A stretch of 64,000 nt of DNA from an uncultured Lachnospiraceae bacterium (GTDB taxonomy: Bacteria; Bacillota; Clostridia; Lachnospirales; Lachnospiraceae), in the NCBI GenBank assembly GCA_910586355.1, contig CAJUHJ010000003.1, positions 73,273-137,272 of the forward strand. Reading direction: 5' to 3'. Made by a program: the position numbers and the translations under genes. The notes beneath the pieces were generated by a model. It searched no databases, was not told the DNA's origin, and saw only the letters and a list, made by a program, of their open reading frames with translations. This document shows positions 54,049 to 62,773 of the stretch, in pieces (within the stretch, counting starts at the first letter, position 1; every line of letters starts with the position of its first letter).

Positions 54049-55473
54049 CTATTTCCCCAGTAAAATTTTTCCTACTTTGGCCTGCGCGCAATGAACTTCT
54101 GCTTTTGCTTCCTGTTTTAATGTATTTATTTTCTGTCGGACGGATGAAAGATTCTCAGCAATTGTTTTTTGGACATTTTCATCCATCTGATACGGCAATG
54201 GCAGCTGCTCTATATCTTTCACTGCCAAATGACCATTTGTTGCTCCGGTGATACTTTTTTTAATTTGCATCTGATACGGTTTTGTCCTTAATAAAAAAGC
54301 GTATATCTCATTCAGGCAGTCATTTTCTGTATTAAATTTCACAATGTCCCCGCCCAGATAAAACTCATCTTCACAATCCCAAAATCCTATTTTCCCGATT
54401 GTTGCCCCAGTAACTACAACAAGCACATCTCCCTTTTCCAACTTTTGCTCTAAAGAATAAATTGGCTGCGCTGTCATTGTTTCTGTCGTGTCTATCGTTC
54501 CGTCTGCCTTTATATTGCCAATTTGAATCACTTTACAACTTCCGCCTTTTTGATCGTTTTTAGGAAGAATCCCTTTTATCAATCCGACCGGCGCGGTCTT
54601 TTTTAAAGGAGCTGCCGGGTATTTCCCATTTTGCAAATTGTGTGCGTTGGCAGCGAAAACGGGCTTATGAAAAGAAGCGTCATATCTGCTAAAAAAAACT
54701 TCATTGGATTTGACATAAAACATTCTGTTTTCAAGCGAATCGTTATCGTTTGGCGGTAAAGCAATGCCAAGTTCCAAAAGCAGCTCCTCATTTGTTCTGT
54801 CCAGTAATAACTGCGCCTCTTTTTCCTTCTCTTTTTTCTTCTCATATGCCTGCTGCATAACCTCAGATATGGTATGATCTAAAATGACCGGAATCGAACG
54901 CAAAGCAGCATAATCTAACGCCGGCCTGGTTCCTCCAGTGGAACGGCGCGCTGCAAGCATCTCTCCAATCTCTGAATTTAAAAATGCAGCGATTTGTTCA
55001 TTTAATTCCGGTTTTTTTGTTTTTATCACTACAATGTGCTGATTGATATTGCCTTCAAAACCTTCTGGTGCAACCGACGTAATTGCCATACGTCCGACGC
55101 CAGTTATTTTCACAAGTAAATCACCGGAAAATACCTGACTGCGTTTTAACATTCCATCATGGGTTTTTCTATTGATGTATCTGCAGTCCGCCCAGTTTAA
55201 TCCTTCGGGAGATAAATTTTGTACGCGCAAAAAAGGAACTCCATTCTCACAGTCAGTATAATATTTTTCATACTCTGTAATTTTAGGCGTAACGCCGCTC
55301 GCCATTTGCTTAATAAAATCTCGCAGCTTATAGTTTGTTTTCTTTGCAACCGCCTCTTCTAAATTCATATAGATTTGTTTGTAATAATTGGAATCCAGCC
55401 TGCTTTCCAGTTTACCCCAAGTCCTTATAAAGACTTTATTTTCATCAAACTTGGGGCTCAATGAAAAAAACAA
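54049..55473 (-). CDS. hsdS: Specificity subunit of the nuclease-methylase system (second HsdS)
   Basis: 474 aa with two TRDs. TRD1 (about 25-215) includes GVTPKITEYEKYY and GGTRPALDYAALRSIPV. A long charged coiled-coil linker (KKKEKEKEAQLLLDRTNEEL) leads to TRD2 (about 265-440), which includes GATNGHLAVKDIEQLPLP. Sequence is unlike the first HsdS. The start is TTG at 55473 with GAAGG upstream, overlapping the methylase stop by 16 nt, so the two are a coupled pair. Confidence 0.88.
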   Translation of the reverse strand: MFFSLSPKFDENKVFIRTWGKLESRLDSNYYKQIYMNLEEAVAKKTNYKLRDFIKQMASGVTPKITEYEKYYTDCENGVPFLRVQNLSPEGLNWADCRYINRKTHDGMLKRSQVFSGDLLVKITGVGRMAITSVAPEGFEGNINQHIVVIKTKKPELNEQIAAFLNSEIGEMLAARRSTGGTRPALDYAALRSIPVILDHTISEVMQQAYEKKKEKEKEAQLLLDRTNEELLLELGIALPPNDNDSLENRMFYVKSNEVFFSRYDASFHKPVFAANAHNLQNGKYPAAPLKKTAPVGLIKGILPKNDQKGGSCKVIQIGNIKADGTIDTTETMTAQPIYSLEQKLEKGDVLVVVTGATIGKIGFWDCEDEFYLGGDIVKFNTENDCLNEIYAFLLRTKPYQMQIKKSITGATNGHLAVKDIEQLPLPYQMDENVQKTIAENLSSVRQKINTLKQEAKAEVHCAQAKVGKILLGK

Positions 55474-57665
55474 TCTTTGCCTTCTTCAATTGCCAAAATA
55501 AATTTCCCCAACTCTTTTGAAATTTCCGGCAGTTCGTTTTTACCCGTTTCCTTCCCTGAAGCATCGTACCCAATCTCTTTCGCAATCGCCATAAAAATAG
55601 GATAATCAGCAAGCGCATTTTTGTATTGTAAATAATATGCCTCTGAAAGATGTTCTCTTGTGGATTCTATTTTTTCATCAAATTCTTCCGAAACATCCTG
55701 CTTTTTTGATACCAACTGTTTTACTGCTTCTTTATTCCCACTTCGCTCCTTAACCTTTATCTGTCTATTTATCGCTGCAACTGCGTCCTTTTTAGCTTTA
55801 AACAATAGTGATAATTTCTTTCCATCTTCTGAATATTCCATCAGGCTTTTTTTAATATTTTCTCTATATTTCATCCGAAGCAGCTTTTCATCTGAGGAAT
55901 ATTTTTTCAAAAACAGCACCGAACTTTTTACTCCTGCGCCATTCGCAGCAAAAGCTGTCTGTGGCATAGAAATAACGGCGACAATTCGAAATGTATCACT
56001 AATATAATCCCGAACATACTGCATACTGGAATTCGTCAAAATTCCGTCCGGAATGACAATCGCCAAATACCCGCCGTCTGTAAGATAGTTTTCCGCCTGT
56101 TCTATAAACAAAACCTCTGTGCTCTGGCTTGGCCTGCCAGACGCTTTACTATTGGGATTTAACCAATCGACCTCTTTTGTCGCCAGTTTATATTGATGCA
56201 GATATGCTTTTTCGGTCTGCTTCACGGTCGAACCAAACGGTGGATTTGTAAGAATATAATCAAATGAATTTTCTCGGAATCCATCATTATTTGTCTTTGC
56301 ACGCAAATGTTCTGGCGAAAGAAGTCCGTCCGATGTAACGACATTTGTATGTCCGTCATCGTGAACAATCATATTCATCTTTGCTGTTCTTGCAATTTGT
56401 TCATTGATTTCAATTCCATATAAATTAAATTGCGCAAAATCATGCCATTGGGTATAACATTCAAGACTTTCCTGCTCTCCGTCTTTTATATTATAAAAAT
56501 TCCTTGCCGCTTTCCTGACTTTATCAAGCGCATGAAGCAGAAAACCGCCGCTGCCGCACGACGTATCTAATACACGGTGATTTTCGTCTATCGGCAGACT
56601 GTCCACAATAAAACGAACGATGGGTCTGGGCGTAAAATACTGCCCGAAATTCCCTCTGAAAAAAGACCCCATAAACGTCTCAAAGGCGCGTCCCTTGCTG
56701 TCAAGGTCTGTATGTAATAAATCGATTCCTTCCAAATAACCGACAACCATCCTCGCTTTTGCAGCGTTTAGTTTGATTCCTTCCCGGAATATCTCTGTGT
56801 CATTTTTTCGCTCTCCAATCATTTTGCCTTCTTCATAAAGCAATTTCAGTCTTTCCAAAAGTTGATTGCTTGTTTCCAAATCGGCAATTTCTATATCGCG
56901 CTTATCTTTACTTTTTGGTTCTGTCTTAATAATCTGAAAATCATACGGCTGCCCATTTCCCCGCTTTTTCTTTTCATCAATTATTTTACAGAAAATCAGT
57001 TTATCTAATTCATCAAACGCTTCCGAAGGATTTAATTCCCCGCCGCCCCATAATGCCTGATGCGCCTGTTTGAAACAATTTGTCAGTTCCGATTCCTCGA
57101 CTTTTTCCAATGGAAACAACTTTTGCCCCTCTTTTGTCGTTCCTCCATTTTTTGCAAATTTATAATTTGCTAACTCTTTCACTTTATACTGGGGTATGTC
57201 AGTTACACTCTCCCTGCTGTCAAGTTCTCTGTCAAATGCATAATACTCGTTTTTAATTCCAGAAGTAACCCAGATATATTTTACCGTTCCTGCAGTGGCA
57301 TAAGCATACGCATAAGCCTGCCGAACAGCCTGCCCAAATTCCAGCTCGCTGATTGCCTCTTTTTTACACTCAACAATGATATGAGGTTTTTTACATTCCC
57401 TGTCTTTATATACAATCATATCCGCTTCTTTTACATCTGAACCGACAGTAACCTTTACATGCTGCTTTACCTGTCCTGCCGGATAATTGTATTTTAACAC
57501 CAGTTCGCAAAAAACCTGAGCCTGAATTTTTTCTTCCGGATTCTGATAATTCCTTGAAATATTTTGATTCACATAAGTGATTATAGATAAATCTTCGCTT
57601 ATAATTATCAAATTGCTTTGTAATCCCCTCAAAATGATTTCTTTTATGGATACTGCAGGTTTCAT
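55458..57665 (-). CDS. N6-adenine methylase with N-terminal nuclease domain
   Basis: 735 aa. Residues about 40-150 form an HSDR_N-like PD-(D/E)XK domain: EADMIVYKD with Asp82, then HIIVECKKE with Glu99 and Lys101. Residues 210-600 are a type I-like methyltransferase: GQYFTPRPIV, SAM motif I LDTSCGSGGFLL (368-379) and catalytic LTNPPFGS (474-481). A coiled-coil C-terminal tail (about 610-735) likely contacts HsdS. There is no helicase motor. It looks like a type IIG/type I hybrid in which restriction and modification are in one chain and specificity in a separate subunit. The ATG follows GGGAGG. Confidence 0.88.
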   Translation of the reverse strand: MKPAVSIKEIILRGLQSNLIIISEDLSIITYVNQNISRNYQNPEEKIQAQVFCELVLKYNYPAGQVKQHVKVTVGSDVKEADMIVYKDRECKKPHIIVECKKEAISELEFGQAVRQAYAYAYATAGTVKYIWVTSGIKNEYYAFDRELDSRESVTDIPQYKVKELANYKFAKNGGTTKEGQKLFPLEKVEESELTNCFKQAHQALWGGGELNPSEAFDELDKLIFCKIIDEKKKRGNGQPYDFQIIKTEPKSKDKRDIEIADLETSNQLLERLKLLYEEGKMIGERKNDTEIFREGIKLNAAKARMVVGYLEGIDLLHTDLDSKGRAFETFMGSFFRGNFGQYFTPRPIVRFIVDSLPIDENHRVLDTSCGSGGFLLHALDKVRKAARNFYNIKDGEQESLECYTQWHDFAQFNLYGIEINEQIARTAKMNMIVHDDGHTNVVTSDGLLSPEHLRAKTNNDGFRENSFDYILTNPPFGSTVKQTEKAYLHQYKLATKEVDWLNPNSKASGRPSQSTEVLFIEQAENYLTDGGYLAIVIPDGILTNSSMQYVRDYISDTFRIVAVISMPQTAFAANGAGVKSSVLFLKKYSSDEKLLRMKYRENIKKSLMEYSEDGKKLSLLFKAKKDAVAAINRQIKVKERSGNKEAVKQLVSKKQDVSEEFDEKIESTREHLSEAYYLQYKNALADYPIFMAIAKEIGYDASGKETGKNELPEISKELGKFILAIEEGKDCFFH

Positions 57666-57995
57666 TTATTATCCTCCCAATTGAGTAAACAGTTTTCTCT
57701 TTTATATAAATGTTATTTTAATATTGTATCATATATTTTCACTTTTTCGACATAATATTTCATATTATACATTACGCTAATTGTACAGAGGTACGCGCGC
57801 ACTATACCACAATATTTGGGCGGTATTCTGCGTTACTTGCAATCGACATGTTTCTTAAATTATATCTCAAATTTTAATCTAGTTAGACGCTTGGCTGGTC
57901 TATTATAGATGAACGCAAAATGAAAACAGCGCGGCAGAACCTGAATATAAAATTGCTGACAATAGAATATGAGAAGCATTTTATAGATTCACTAT
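57666..57995. other. Intergenic region upstream of the restriction locus
   Basis: About 330 nt, AT-rich. It must contain the promoter for the restriction operon; a TACAAT -10 near 57730 is the best candidate but its -35 is poor. A 25-codon plus-strand frame (57918-57995) has no ribosome-binding site. I see no recognisable gene, repeat or attachment site. Confidence 0.4.
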
Positions 57996-58047
57996 AAAAA
58001 AGGCCGGAATGACAACAATTGTATTTCCCTGTCATTCCAGCCTTTTT
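57996..58047. terminator. Strong terminator after the leucine-rich surface protein
   Basis: AAAAAGGCCGGAATGACA pairs with TGTCATTCCAGCCTTTTT, 18 bp with one mismatch and a 16-nt loop. A/T tails lie on both sides, so it can work in either direction. Confidence 0.85.
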
Positions 58048-58115
58048 ATCGGACTTTGTTATATTTGTGAATCTTTCGTTTTATTCTAAATTGTATTTGT
58101 TATTTAAGCAAAAGA

Positions 58116-60533
58116 CTATTTTATTACCTTATTCACTTTTAAACCTGATTTTTTAAGGAGGTTTTTATATTTCCTCAGCTGCTTAGACGGTACTTTCACC
58201 TTTAATCCAGATTTTGCGCCCTTAAATGCCTGTTTTCCAACGGAATTAAGTTTCGTGGATTTAATCGTAACCTTTTTAAGTTTCTTACAACCATTAAATG
58301 CACTTTTTCCAATGGTTGTTAAACTTGATTTCGATGTCTTACCAATGGTAACTGCAGTAATATTTTTGCAACCGGAAAATGCAGCTGTTCCAATTGTCTT
58401 AATACTGTCTGGCAGAGTAATTATCTTCTTTAAAGAAGTACATCCTTTAAATGCACCTGCTCCAATCTCAGTTACGTTTTTACCGATAGTAAGTGTCTTT
58501 AGCTTTGTACAGCCTGAGAACGCATTTGCCCCAATCGCCTTTACATTTGATCCAATCACTAACTTTGTCATCTTTTTATTGTTCTGTATTGCTTTTGAGC
58601 CGATGGATGTCACTTTATATTCCACACCGTCTGTACCTGTGACTGTATCAATTATAACATTCGCCTCTGTGGACGCTGATATTAGCAGTTCCACTTCCTC
58701 TCCTGCTTTTGTTACCTGATATGTAACTTGATTGATTGTGAAAGTTTCACCTTCTGTAAGTGTAGTCTGGCCGCTTCCCGAATTATCACTACTGCCTGGA
58801 ACATCACCACCTGATGGCGTTTCATTGCTGCCTGGTGTTTCACTGTCGCCTGGGTTATTGCCGCCGCCCGGTGTCTCACTGTCGCCTGGGTTATTATCGC
58901 CGCCTGGTGTTTCGCTGTCGCCTGGGTTATCGCCGCCGCCTGGTGTTTCGCTGTCGCCTGGGTTATTGCCGCCGCCTGGATTCTCGCCATCATTGCCATC
59001 ACCATCATCAGGATCAGATATAGAAGGCGGGACATAATCATAGTGCATTGTCGCCTTTGACACTGCTGCCGCCACATCCCCTCCTTTACTTATACTATTC
59101 CACTGTGCTTTAGTTCCAGTAAAATATACAGTCTTCAAAGAACATGATGAAAATGCACCTGGCTCTATCGTCATAACGCTATCTGGAATTAAGACCGTTG
59201 TAAAAGCATTGCAGGAAGCAAACGCAGACTCCCCTATACTGTCCACACCTTGTGGAATTTCCACTCCTGGAAGCATCAGACAGTTTTGAAACATACCTGC
59301 ACCAATGCGGTCTATGTTTTTCGGAAGTGTCACTCTCATCAGATAGTAACATTGCGTAAACAAATTTTCTCCCAACGTTACCTGCTTACTGCCAGGGGCA
59401 AACACCGCGCTTACCAATGCCTGGCATTGAAAAAATGAACCAGAGCCAACCTCTCCAATACTGGCTGGAAAATCTATGGACGTAAGCTTTGTACAAGCAC
59501 GAAAAGCATTTTGCTCAATTTTTTCTAACCCTTCATATATATCCACCGAGCTAAGATTTTGACAATCACGAAAAGCGCTGTCGCCGATGGTTTTCACACT
59601 AGATGGAATCGTCACGGTAATAATCGAAGACCCCCGGAAGGCATGATTGCCAATTGTTGTCACACTAGATGAAATTTCTACACCAAGAACCCCGCAATTC
59701 CAAAAAGCGCCGGAACCAATACTAGTAATTCCATCTTCGATTACAACCTTACGGATTTGGCTGCTGTTTTTGTTCCATGGCTGTTCTCCGGTACTGCTAA
59801 AATCTGGCATAGCCCCATTACCCGAGATAGTCAGCGTACCCGCCTTCGTCAAATTCCATGTAAGCCCTCCGTCAAGAGAGCCATCTGCTATTGACACATT
59901 TGCATCTGGATCATCTGGCGGAACATAACCTTCCGGGTATCGTGTAATGTAATGGCTGGCATTGTTTATTACCTCAGCCTTAGATATTGCCCGTCCCCAA
60001 TGAACCCTGCCTTTGTGATCTCCAGTACTGATATTTCCTTCCGCAACTATCACACCTGAATCACTTACTTCGAGTACTATTACAGTATGAACGTCATTAT
60101 TTACCCGCAGAATGTCTCCAGCTTTTATATCCTCATATTTAAATTCACCGGCTGCGTACATCCTTGCTGGAAGCTCGCCAAAAGCAGCATCACTAAGTAT
60201 AAAAGCAAACGCTACACAACCCACAGCGCTAATTCTCTTCCCATCAAGGAGTCCTCCCTTCCAATGATAATATCCCTTTTCGTCCGAATACGGCTCATAA
60301 TCAGTCCAGGGGGTTCCCTCCTGATACGCCTCCTGATCTTTCAATGCAATCATAGACTCATAAATCTCAGACGGTGTAGGAATCGTGCTTTCACGAACCA
60401 TCCGTCCGGGTGTGGATTCTTCTGTAAGAATATTTTCTTTCCACAAAGATCCTTCCTGCCCGGCATACGCCGCTGACTTGGAAGAAATACAAATGCACAG
60501 CGCTAAAACAACTGAAAGAATTCCTTTTTTCAA
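58116..60533 (-). CDS. Secreted BspA-like leucine-rich surface protein with Cys/His N-terminal domain
   Basis: 805 aa. A signal peptide occupies residues 1-24 (ILSVVLALCICISSKSAAYA). A CHAP/NlpC-like domain (about 85-200) has Cys106 in SAVGCVAFAF and His149 in NNDVHTVIVLEV, a possible catalytic pair. A first block of BspA-type LRR_5 repeats covers about 220-470 (each like TIGDSAFRDCQNLSSVDI). A Gly/Pro/Asn repeat linker covers about 495-600 (GGNNPGDSETPG units). A second LRR block runs to the basic C-terminus. There is no LPxTG. The start is TTG at 60533, with AGGAGG 8 nt upstream. It likely binds host or neighbour surfaces; peptidase activity is inferred only. Confidence 0.85.
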   Translation of the reverse strand: MKKGILSVVLALCICISSKSAAYAGQEGSLWKENILTEESTPGRMVRESTIPTPSEIYESMIALKDQEAYQEGTPWTDYEPYSDEKGYYHWKGGLLDGKRISAVGCVAFAFILSDAAFGELPARMYAAGEFKYEDIKAGDILRVNNDVHTVIVLEVSDSGVIVAEGNISTGDHKGRVHWGRAISKAEVINNASHYITRYPEGYVPPDDPDANVSIADGSLDGGLTWNLTKAGTLTISGNGAMPDFSSTGEQPWNKNSSQIRKVVIEDGITSIGSGAFWNCGVLGVEISSSVTTIGNHAFRGSSIITVTIPSSVKTIGDSAFRDCQNLSSVDIYEGLEKIEQNAFRACTKLTSIDFPASIGEVGSGSFFQCQALVSAVFAPGSKQVTLGENLFTQCYYLMRVTLPKNIDRIGAGMFQNCLMLPGVEIPQGVDSIGESAFASCNAFTTVLIPDSVMTIEPGAFSSCSLKTVYFTGTKAQWNSISKGGDVAAAVSKATMHYDYVPPSISDPDDGDGNDGENPGGGNNPGDSETPGGGDNPGDSETPGGDNNPGDSETPGGGNNPGDSETPGSNETPSGGDVPGSSDNSGSGQTTLTEGETFTINQVTYQVTKAGEEVELLISASTEANVIIDTVTGTDGVEYKVTSIGSKAIQNNKKMTKLVIGSNVKAIGANAFSGCTKLKTLTIGKNVTEIGAGAFKGCTSLKKIITLPDSIKTIGTAAFSGCKNITAVTIGKTSKSSLTTIGKSAFNGCKKLKKVTIKSTKLNSVGKQAFKGAKSGLKVKVPSKQLRKYKNLLKKSGLKVNKVIK
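58800..59000 (-). repeat. 36-nt coding tandem repeat in the surface-protein linker
   Basis: About five units of 36 nt (12 codons), each encoding variants of GGGNNPGDSETP. Units differ by a few bases and one has a 3-nt deletion. Such arrays change copy number by slippage and alter linker length. Confidence 0.85.
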
Positions 60534-60595
60534 TTTTGCAACCTCCTAATTATATTTGGGAGAATATATTCAATTACAAATCCCCCTCCCCTATA

Positions 60596-60624
60596 AATAT
60601 ATTGACATTCTTCTGCTTTGTCAA
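60596..60624 (-). promoter_or_regulatory. Near-consensus promoter of the surface-protein gene
   Basis: Perfect TTGACA (60619-60624), a 17-nt spacer and TATATT (60596-60601). It is the best -35 in the window and suggests strong expression. Confidence 0.75.
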
Positions 60625-60675
60625 CAGACATTGCAGCTTTCAAAGATAAAATAACAGAACTCTTTCATACCTCAA

Positions 60676-60882
60676 TTATCCATAAACAACACACCCCAGA
60701 CATAACCTTCCAGAAGCCCAAGATTGAAAATGAAAAGTGGTATCATCGCTTATAATCTGATAAGTTTCCAAATTATTCAGGCATTCTTGTAAAAGGATAT
60801 TGTTTTTCCACTGGATTTTTTTGATATTCTCTTCATTTGCGTACTTCAAAATTTTCAATTTTTTTCTTTGTTTATTATTCAT
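60676..60882 (-). CDS. Small hypothetical protein (68 aa) after the CPBP protease
   Basis: Basic N-terminus (MNNKQRKKLKILKYANEEN), a short hydrophobic middle and a C-terminus ending WASGRLCLGCVVYG. The ATG at 60882 follows GGTGAAA. An in-frame TTG at 60945 overlapping the protease stop is possible but less likely. It lies 59 nt after the CPBP gene on the same strand. I do not recognise it. A peptide partner of the protease is conceivable but not shown. Confidence 0.5.
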   Translation of the reverse strand: MNNKQRKKLKILKYANEENIKKIQWKNNILLQECLNNLETYQIISDDTTFHFQSWASGRLCLGCVVYG

Positions 60883-60941
60883 TTTTATTTCACCAATACC
60901 GATTTTGTATTTTCTGCACTTTCCCAACAAACTGGGATTTA

Positions 60942-61688
60942 TCAAGAGAAATATTTTTTGTCTGATTTTTTATACAATAGAGTACTAACGAAAATTATGA
61001 CCGCTAATACAACAATGTTATATTGTATTGGCGCTAAATAACAGATATTAAAAGTTGCGTGCATAATGGCAATTAGAAATATATTTCTGCATTGATAATA
61101 GGTTATTCCCAAAACAACAGAAACAAGTAATGTCCATATACAAAGACAAACAATTTGTTCCATGCCCAATGAATTTCTGATTATCCACATTGGTATATGC
61201 CACACTGCCCAAACGACACCAACAAAAAGAACACTTTTGATTTTCTTAAAAGGAAGTCGTTCTAGCAGAAATCCTCTCCATGTTATTTCTTCAACAAACG
61301 CTGTTATTAGCAAGTATATACCGCTTGTTAATAGTGATATTACTGTCATATATATATTTTTAAATACGTCAGTTTTTACTATGAACGAATAGCAATAAGA
61401 TTCAAATATACCTGCAACCATATATATAACCCATATTAAAATATATTTGATTGTTATTTTCCCTGAAAACATTCGAGTAAAGTATACCTTGATGTTCTGC
61501 TCGCAAATCAGCAGAAAAATAGCAGCCATAGTGGGAATACACACATATAAGTATTTTAAGTACAATAATCCATTGGGAATGATAATTCCGTTCTGTTCTA
61601 GCAATGTAGGAACATAGCATATAAACGATAAAACATATACGACAGAAACCCATAACGTGAGTTTTAACTTATTTGTGTATCTCGCCAT
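60942..61688 (-). CDS. CPBP-family intramembrane metalloprotease
   Basis: 248 aa with about seven hydrophobic segments. Family motifs are FVEEITWRGFLLERLP (EExxxR), VWAVWHIPMW (FxxxH-like) and IMHATFNICY (HxxxN). CPBP (Abi/CaaX) proteins in Firmicutes are often tied to bacteriocin maturation or self-immunity. The ATG at 61688 follows AAGGAGGAAATTGTC. It forms a possible two-gene unit with the 68-aa frame. Confidence 0.88.
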   Translation of the reverse strand: MARYTNKLKLTLWVSVVYVLSFICYVPTLLEQNGIIIPNGLLYLKYLYVCIPTMAAIFLLICEQNIKVYFTRMFSGKITIKYILIWVIYMVAGIFESYCYSFIVKTDVFKNIYMTVISLLTSGIYLLITAFVEEITWRGFLLERLPFKKIKSVLFVGVVWAVWHIPMWIIRNSLGMEQIVCLCIWTLLVSVVLGITYYQCRNIFLIAIMHATFNICYLAPIQYNIVVLAVIIFVSTLLYKKSDKKYFS

Positions 61689-62115
61689 GACAATTTCCTC
61701 CTTGCAGTGCGAAAATCTTACTCTTAATAAATTTCAATATATTAACATAAAATGCTGTGTAATTTTTTTGGTTTTATAAGCTGGCCCAATTTGGCTGCCT
61801 TTCATCACAACTATACAAAACATATACTTACCAAAATAGATATAACTGAAAATATCATCTTACTATCTTCTCCATCAATCCCGATTTTCCAATTTAACTT
61901 ACTTCTCCAATTATACATGAAAACATGGGACCTTTCAATTCTCAAACTGTTTTGCTTAAGTTAAGATAGCATTGCCGCTTATTGTGGAAATGCTGTCATT
62001 CACTTATGAATAAATTATCTCTATTTTCACAACTTCTCTTACACACGCCATAATATAAAATCTTGTAATCTTTCATTCTTGGCCGCGCCCTTCGCTTTAT
62101 TCCTGACTTAAAAAT
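61689..62115. other. Gene-free stretch, probable mobile-element debris
   Basis: 427 nt, AT-rich. On the minus strand a short open piece (NKAKGAAKNERLQDFILWRV, near 62095-62035) resembles the end of a coding sequence but has no start. The rest shows nothing I can name. Confidence 0.35.
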
Positions 62116-62427
62116 CTATCTTCTTGCGCCTTTTATATCCATGATATAGCATCCAGCCTGCGGAGAACGGTATATATCCGATATGTGTTCAACGGCAATC
62201 TTCCCGCTGACATATTCCTTTGCCTTTTCCAGCCCCATTACCCATATGTGGCACTCGCCATTCTTATGAATGCAGACGCCCTCGTCGTGTTCCCACCACA
62301 TCAGCTTGTAATGCTCTTTTCTGCCCTTCATGTCCTCCAGTGACCGGATATGGAGCGTCTGCATTCTCTTTCCTGCGTCCTTTCCCATGTAGATGCCGAA
62401 ATCATCAGAAATGCATCTTTTTACCAT
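62116..62427 (-). CDS. Hypothetical protein, 103 aa, possibly 5'-truncated
   Basis: Soluble, with MWWEHDEGVCIHKNGECHIW and LEKAKEYVSGKIAVEHI; it reads as a real alpha/beta protein. The ATG at 62427 has only GGTGAT next to it. The same frame stays open for about 29 codons further upstream (through VCTQWGKSGHTLVCDFLYKC) to a stop near 62505, which suggests the original start was lost. I do not recognise the family. The surrounding elements are mobile. Confidence 0.5.
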   Translation of the reverse strand: MVKRCISDDFGIYMGKDAGKRMQTLHIRSLEDMKGRKEHYKLMWWEHDEGVCIHKNGECHIWVMGLEKAKEYVSGKIAVEHISDIYRSPQAGCYIMDIKGARR

Positions 62428-62463
62428 ATCACCGCATTTATATAGGAAATCACATACCAGCGT

Positions 62464-62580
62464 ATGCCCCGATTTCCCCCATTGAGTACATACGAAGTTT
62501 TAAGCCTGTTGTTTTTTGGTGGTTCGTTTCTCATTGCATTGCTTGCCTATTTAGACAATAGGAACAACAAGCGAAAATAA
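62464..62580 (+). CDS. Putative holin-like type I toxin peptide
   Basis: Short plus-strand frame. From the TTG at 62482 it reads LSTYEVLSLLFFGGSFLIAL, followed by a charged tail RNNKRK. This is the pattern of Firmicutes holin-like/TxpA-type toxins (STYExLSLMxxFGxFLIALL). An in-frame ATG lies at 62464. No good ribosome-binding site is seen. The sequence just downstream (ACCTTGTAATCTTGGCAGAT, 62589-62608) resembles the tail often found after these genes, where an antisense RNA is usually encoded. It may be intact or decaying. Confidence 0.5.
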   Translation: MPRFPPLSTYEVLSLLFFGGSFLIALLAYLDNRNNKRK

Positions 62581-62608
62581 ATAAGCCTACCTTGTAATCT
62601 TGGCAGAT

Positions 62609-62693
62609 TATCTCATATCATATTAAAATGCCTAAACGCCTCCATAATCGATTTTTCTTTCTCCAGTGGGCATTTCGGCACACGGCTTTTATT
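62609..62693. repeat. 85-bp direct repeat, copy 1
   Basis: Matches 63916-64000 at 77 of 85 positions by eye, in the same orientation. Both copies encode, on the minus strand, the C-terminus NKSRVPKCPxEKEKxIMxAF. Confidence 0.9.
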
Positions 62694-62757
62694 CTCACCC
62701 ACATTATAATTTAGACGCTTTACTGTTGTTGATATAGGAAAACTTTTTCTTCTTTCA
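62613..62757 (-). pseudogene. 3' fragment of the same gene that is cut at the right edge
   Basis: An open minus-strand segment of about 48 codons, from TERRKSFPISTTVKRLNYNV to EAFRHFNMI and TGA. It has no start codon or ribosome-binding site and an in-frame stop directly upstream. Its last 28 codons match the partial gene at 63920-64000. It is a duplicated, decapitated tail. The family is unrecognised. Confidence 0.6.
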
Positions 62758-62773
62758 GTTCAAAAATATCGCG

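Noticed and set aside
57918..57995. 25-codon plus-strand frame before the terminator
   Set aside because: No ribosome-binding site and no recognisable composition; chance open frame in AT-rich DNA.
58800..59000. Regular 36-nt repeats considered as a CRISPR array
   Set aside because: The units are adjacent without unique spacers and translate in frame to GGNNPGDSETPG repeats inside the surface-protein gene.
62220..62561. 113-codon plus-strand open frame
   Set aside because: It is antisense to the 103-aa frame and overlaps the better-supported small toxin frame; its Pro/Arg/Cys-rich composition is that of a shadow frame.
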